From: Auanema rhodensis | Lineage: Eukaryota > Nematoda > Chromadorea > Rhabditida > Rhabditidae | Length of the DNA: 64,000 nucleotides | Reading direction: 5' to 3' | Assembly: GCA_964057225.1 (NCBI GenBank) | Contig: OZ059899.1 | Location: 8,432,001-8,496,000, forward strand | Shown here: positions 55,301-61,300 of the stretch, in pieces | Layout: every line of letters begins with the position of its first letter | How positions within the stretch are numbered: the first letter of the stretch is position 1 | Notes under the pieces: model-generated | The model's input: the letters and a program-made list of their open reading frames with translations, nothing else | What the model was told of the DNA's origin: nothing | The model's database searches: none | Made by a program: the position numbers and the translations under genes

Positions 55301-58300
55301 CGTGCTCGTCGTTGTAGATGGAGTTGTGCTCGTTGTTGTAGATGGAGTCGTCGTTGATGTTGTTGATGTTGTTGTAGATGGAGTCGTCGTTGACGTTGTA
55401 GATGTTGTTGTAGATGGAGTTGTGCTCGTTGTTGTAGATGGAGTCGTGCTCGTTGTTGTAGATGGAGTCGTGCTCGTTGTTGTAGATGGAGTCGTCGTTG
55501 ATGTTGTTGATGTTGTTGTAGATGGAGTCGTCGTTGACGTTGTAGATGTTGTTGTAGATGGAGTCGTGCTCGTTGTTGTAGATGGAGTTGTGCTCGTTGT
55601 TGTAGATGGAGTCGTCGTTGACGTTGTAGATGTCGTCGTAGATGGAGTCGTGCTCGTTGTTGTAGATGGAGTCGTGCTCGTTGTTGTAGATGGAGTCGTC
55701 GTTGATGTTGTTGATGTTGTTGTAGATGGAGTCGTCGTTGACGTTGTAGATGTTGTTGTAGATGGAGTCGTGCTCGTTGTTGTAGATGGAGTTGTGCTCG
55801 TTGTTGTAGATGGAGTCGTCGTTGACGTTGTAGATGTCGTCGTAGATGGAGTCGTGCTCGTTGTTGTAGATGAAGTCGTGCTCGTTGTTGTAGATGGAGT
55901 CGTCGTTGATGTTGTTGATGTTGTTGTAGATGGAGTCGTCGTTGACGTTGTAGATGTTGTTGTAGATGGAGTTGTGCTCGTTGTTGTAGATGGAGTCGTG
56001 CTCGTCGTTGTAGATGGAGTTGTGCTCGTTGTTGTAGATGGAGTCGTCGTTGACGTTGTAGATGTTGTTGTAGATGGTGTCGTCGTTGACGTTGTAGATG
56101 TTGTCGTAGATGGAGTCGTGCTCGTTGTTGTAGATGGAGTCGTGCTAGTTGTTGTAGATGGAGTCGTGCTCGTTGTTGTAGATGGAGTCGTCGTTGATGT
56201 TGTTGATGTTGTTGTAGATGGAGTCGTCGTTGACGTTGTAGATGTTGTTGTAGATGGAGTCGTGCTCGTTGTTGTAGATGGAGTTGTGCTCGTTGTTGTA
56301 GATGGAGTCGTCGTTGACGTTGTAGATGTCGTCGTAGATGGAGTCGTGCTCGTTGTTGTAGATGGAGTCGTGCTCGTTGTTGTAGATGGAGTCGTCGTTG
56401 ACGTTGTAGATGTTGTTGTAGATGGAGTCGTGCTCGTTGTTGTAGATGGAGTCGTGCTAGTTGTTGTAGATGGAGTCGTGCTCGTTGTTGTAGATGGAGT
56501 CGTCGTTGATGTTGTTGATGTTGTTGTAGATGGAGTCGTCGTTGACGTTGTAGATGTTGTTGTAGATGGAGTCGTGCTCGTTGTTGTAGATGGAGTTGTG
56601 CTCGTTGTTGTAGATGGAGTCGTCGTTGACGTTGTATATGTCGTCGTAGATGGAGTCGTGCTCGTTGTTGTAGATGGAGTCGTGCTCGTTGTTGTAGATG
56701 GAGTCGTCGTTGACGTTGTAGATGTTGTTGTAGATGGAGTCGTGCTCGTTGTTGTAGATGGAGTTGTGCTCGTTGTTGTAGATGGAGTCGTCGTTGACGT
56801 TGTAGATGTCGTCGTAGATGGAGTCGTGCTCGTTGTTGTAGATGAAGTCGTGCTCGTTGTTGTAGATGGAGTCGTCGTTGATGTTGTTGATGTTGTTGTA
56901 GATGGAGTCGTCGTTGACGTTGTAGATGTTGTTGTAGATGGAGTTGTGCTCGTTGTTGTAGATGGAGTCTTGCTCGTCGTTGTAGATGGAGTTGTGCTCG
57001 TTGTTGTAGATGGAGTCGTCGTTGACGTTGTAGATGTTGTTGTAGATGGTGTCGTCGTTGACGTTGTAGATGTTGTCGTAGATGGAGTCGTGCTCGTTGT
57101 TGTAGATGGAGTCGTGCTAGTTGTTGTAGATGGAGTCGTGCTCGTTGTTGTAGATGGAGTCGTCGTTGATGTTGTTGATGTTGTTGTAGATGGAGTCGTC
57201 GTTGACGTTGTAGATGTTGTTGTAGATGGAGTCGTGCTCGTTGTTGTAGATGGAGTTGTGCTCGTTGTTGTAGATGGAGTCGTCGTTGACGTTGTAGATG
57301 TCGTCGTAGATGGAGTCGTGCTCGTTGTTGTAGATGGAGTCGTGCTCGTTGTTGTAGATGGAGTCGTCGTTGATGTTGTTGATGTTGTTGTAGATGGAGT
57401 CGTCGTTGACGTTGTAGATGTTGTTGTAGATGGAGTCGTGCTCGTTGTTGTAGATGGAGTTGTGCTCGTTGTTGTAGATGGAGTCGTCGTTGACGTTGTA
57501 GATGTCGTCGTAGATGGAGTCGTGCTCGTTGTTGTAGATGAAGTCGTGCTCGTTGTTGTAGATGGAGTCGTCGTTGATGTTGTTGATGTTGTTGTAGATG
57601 GAGTCGTCGTTGACGTTGTAGATGTTGTTGTAGATGGAGTTGTGCTCGTTGTTGTAGATGGAGTCGTGCTCGTCGTTGTAGATGGAGTTGTGCTCGTTGT
57701 TGTAGATGGAGTCGTCGTTGACGTTGTAGATGTTGTTGTAGATGGTGTCGTCGTTGACGTTGTAGATGTTGTCGTAGATGGAGTCGTGCTCGTTGTTGTA
57801 GATGGTGTCGTCGTTGACGTTGTAGATGTTGTTGTAGATGGAGTTGTGCTCGTTGTTGTAGATGGAGTCGTCGTTGAAGTTGTAGATGTCGTCGTAGATG
57901 GAGTCGTGCTCGTTGTTGTAGATGGAGTCGTCGTTGACGTTTTAGATGTTGTTGTGGATGGTGTCGTCGTTGAGGTTGTAGATGTTGTTGTAGATGGAGT
58001 TGTGCTCGTTGTTGTAGATGGAGTCGTCGTTGACGTTGTAGATGTTGTCGTAGATGGAGTCGTGCTCGTTGTTGTAGATGGAGTCGTGCTCGTTGTTGTA
58101 GATGGTGTCGTCGTTGACGTTGTAGATGTTGTTGTAGATGGTGTCGTCGTTGACGTTGTAGATGTTGTCGTAGATGGAGTCGTGCTCGTTGTTGTAGATG
58201 GAGTCGTCGTTGACGTTGTAGATGTCGTCGTAGATGGAGTCGTGCTCGTTGTTGTAGATGGAGTCGTCGTTGACGTTGTAGACGTTGTTGTGGATGGTGT

Positions 58301-61300
58301 CGTCGTTGACGTTGTAGATGTAGTCGTAGATGGAGTCGTGCTCGTTGTTGTAGATGGAGTCGTGCTAGTTGTTGTAGATGGAGTCGTCGTTGACGTTGTA
58401 GATGTCGTCGTAGATGGAGTCGTGCTCGTTGTTGTAGATGGAGTCGTGCTCGTTGTTGTAGATGGAGTTGTCGTTGACGTTGTAGATGTTGTTGTGGATG
58501 GTGTCGTCGTTGACGTTGTAGATGTTGTTGTAGATGGAGTTGTGCTCGTTGTTGTAGATGGAGTCGTCGTTGACGTTGTAGATGTCGTCGTAGATGGAGT
58601 CGTGCTCGTTGTTGTAGATGGAGTCGTGCTCGTTGTTGTAGATGGAGTCGTCGTTGATGTTGTTGATGTTGTTGTAGATGGAGTCGTCGTTGACGTTGTA
58701 GATGTTGTTGTAGATGGAGTCGTGCTCGTTGTTGTAGATGGAGTTGTGCTCGTTGTTGTAGATGGAGTCGTCGTTGACGTTGTAGATGTCGTCGTAGATG
58801 GAGTCGTGCTCGTTGTTGTAGATGGAGTCGTGCTCGTTGTTGTAGATGGAGTCGTCGTTGATGTTGTTGATGTTGTTGTAGATGGAGTCGTCGTTGACGT
58901 TGTAGATGTTGTTGTAGATGGAGTTGTGCTCGTTGTTGTAGATGGAGTCGTGCTCGTTGTTGTAGATGGAGTCGTGCTCGTTGTTGTAGATGGAGTCGTC
59001 GTTGATGTTGTTGATGTTGTTGTAGATGGAGTCGTCGTTGACGTTGTAGATGTTGTTGTAGATGGAGTCGTGCTCGTTGTTGTAGATGGAGTTGTGCTCG
59101 TTGTTGTAGATGGAGTCGTCGTTGACGTTGTAGATGTCGTCGTAGATGGAGTCGTGCTCGTTGTTGTAGATGGAGTCGTGCTCGTTGTTGTAGATGGAGT
59201 CGTCGTTGATGTTGTTGATGTTGTTGTAGATGGAGTCGTCGTTGACGTTGTAGATGTTGTTGTAGATGGAGTCGTGCTCGTTGTTGTAGATGGAGTCGTG
59301 CTCGTTGTTGTAGATGGAGTCGTCGTTGATGTTGTTGATGTTGTTGTAGATGGAGTCGTCGTTGACGTTGTAGATGTCGTCGTAGATGGAGTCGTGCTCG
59401 TTGTTGTAGATGGAGTCGTGCTCGTTGTTGTAGATGGAGTCGTCGTTGATGTTGTTGATGTTGTTGTAGATGGAGTCGTCGTTGACGTTGTAGATGTTGT
59501 TGTAGATGGAGTTGTGCTCGTCGTTGTAGATGGAGTCGTGCTCGTTGTTGTAGATGGAGTCGTGCTCGTTGTTGTAGATGGAGTCGTCGTTGATGTTGTT
59601 GATGTTGTTGTAGATGGAGTCGTCGTTGACGTTGTAGATGTTGTTGTAGATGGAGTCGTGCTCGTTGTTGTAGATGGAGTTGTGCTCGTTGTTGTAGATG
59701 GAGTCGTCGTTGACGTTGTAGATGTCGTCGTAGATGGAGTCGTGCTCGTTGTTGTAGATGGAGTCGTGCTCGTTGTTGTAGATGGAGTCGTCGTTGATGT
59801 TGTTGATGTTGTTGTAGATGGAGTCGTCGTTGACGTTGTAGATGTTGTTGTAGATGGAGTCGTGCTCGTTGTTGTAGATGGAGTTGTGCTCGTTGTTGTA
59901 GATGGAGTCGTCGTTGACGTTGTAGATGTCGTCGTAGATGGAGTCGTGCTCGTTGTTGTAGATGAAGTCGTGCTCGTTGTTGTAGATGGAGTCGTCGTTG
60001 ATGTTGTTGATGTTGTTGTAGATGGAGTCGTCGTTGACGTTGTAGATGTTGTTGTAGATGGAGTTGTGCTCGTTGTTGTAGATGGAGTCGTGCTCGTCGT
60101 TGTAGATGGAGTTGTGCTCGTTGTTGTAGATGGAGTCGTCGTTGACGTTGTAGATGTTGTTGTAGATGGTGTCGTCGTTGACGTTGTAGATGTTGTCGTA
60201 GATGGAGTCGTGCTCGTTGTTGTAGATGGAGTCGTGCTAGTTGTTGTAGATGGAGTCGTGCTCGTTGTTGTAGATGGAGTCGTCGTTGACGTTGTAGATG
60301 TCGTCGTAGATGGAGTCGTGCTCGTTGTTGTAGATGGAGTCGTCGTTGAAGTTGTAGATGTCGTCGTAGATGGAGTCGTGCTCGTTGTTGTAGATGGAGT
60401 CGTCGTTGACGTTGTAGATGTTGTTGTGGATGGTGTCGTCGTTGACGTTGTAGATGTTGTTGTAGATGGAGTTGTGCTCGTTGTTGTAGATGGAGTCGTC
60501 GTTGACGTTATAGATGTTGTCGTAGATGGAGTCGTGCTCGTTGTTGTAGATGGAGTCGTGCTCGTTGTTGTAGATGAAGTCGTCGTTGACGTTGTAGATG
60601 TTGTTGTGGATGGTGTCGTCGTTGACGTTGTAGATGTTGTTGTAGATGGAGTTGTGCTCGTTGTTGTAGATGGAGTCGTCGTTGACGTTGTAGATGTTGT
60701 CGTAGATGGAGTCGTGCTCGTTGTTGTAGATGGAGTCGTGCTCGTTGTTGTAGATGGTGTCGTCATTGACGTTGTAGATGTTGTCGTAGATGGAGTCGTG
60801 CTCGTTGTTGTAGATGGAGTCGTCGTTGACGTTGTAGATGTCGTCGTAGATGGAGTCGTGCTCGTTGTTGTAGATGGAGTCGTCGTTGACGTTGTAGACG
60901 TTGTTGTGGATGGTGTCGTCGTTGACGTTGTAGATGTAGTCGTAGATGGAGTCGTGCTCGTTGTTGTAGATGGAGTCGTGCTAGTTGTTGTAGATGGAGT
61001 TGTGCTCGTTGTTGTAGATGTAGATGGAGTCGTGCTCGTTGTTGTTGATGGAGTCGTCGTTGACGTTGTAGACGTTGTTGTGGATGGTGTCGTCGTTGAC
61101 GTTGTAGATGTCGTCGTAGATGGAGTCGTGCTCGTTGTTGTAGATGGAGTCGTGCTAGTTGTTGTAGATGAAGTCGTGCTCGTTGTTGTAGATGGAGTTG
61201 TGCTCGTTGTTGTAGATGGAGTCGTCGTTGACGTTGTAGATGTCGTCGTAGATGGAGTCGTGCTCGTTGTTGTAGATGGAGTCGTGCTCGTTGTTGTAGA

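Noticed and set aside
18605-60766. In-frame ATG codons on the minus strand (complement of cat at 18,605, 19,034, 21,374, 22,130, 35,765 and 60,764) as starts
   Set aside because: Each is a single-base change of a Thr codon inside the repeat, with no upstream promoter-like or unique sequence and with the frame open on both sides.
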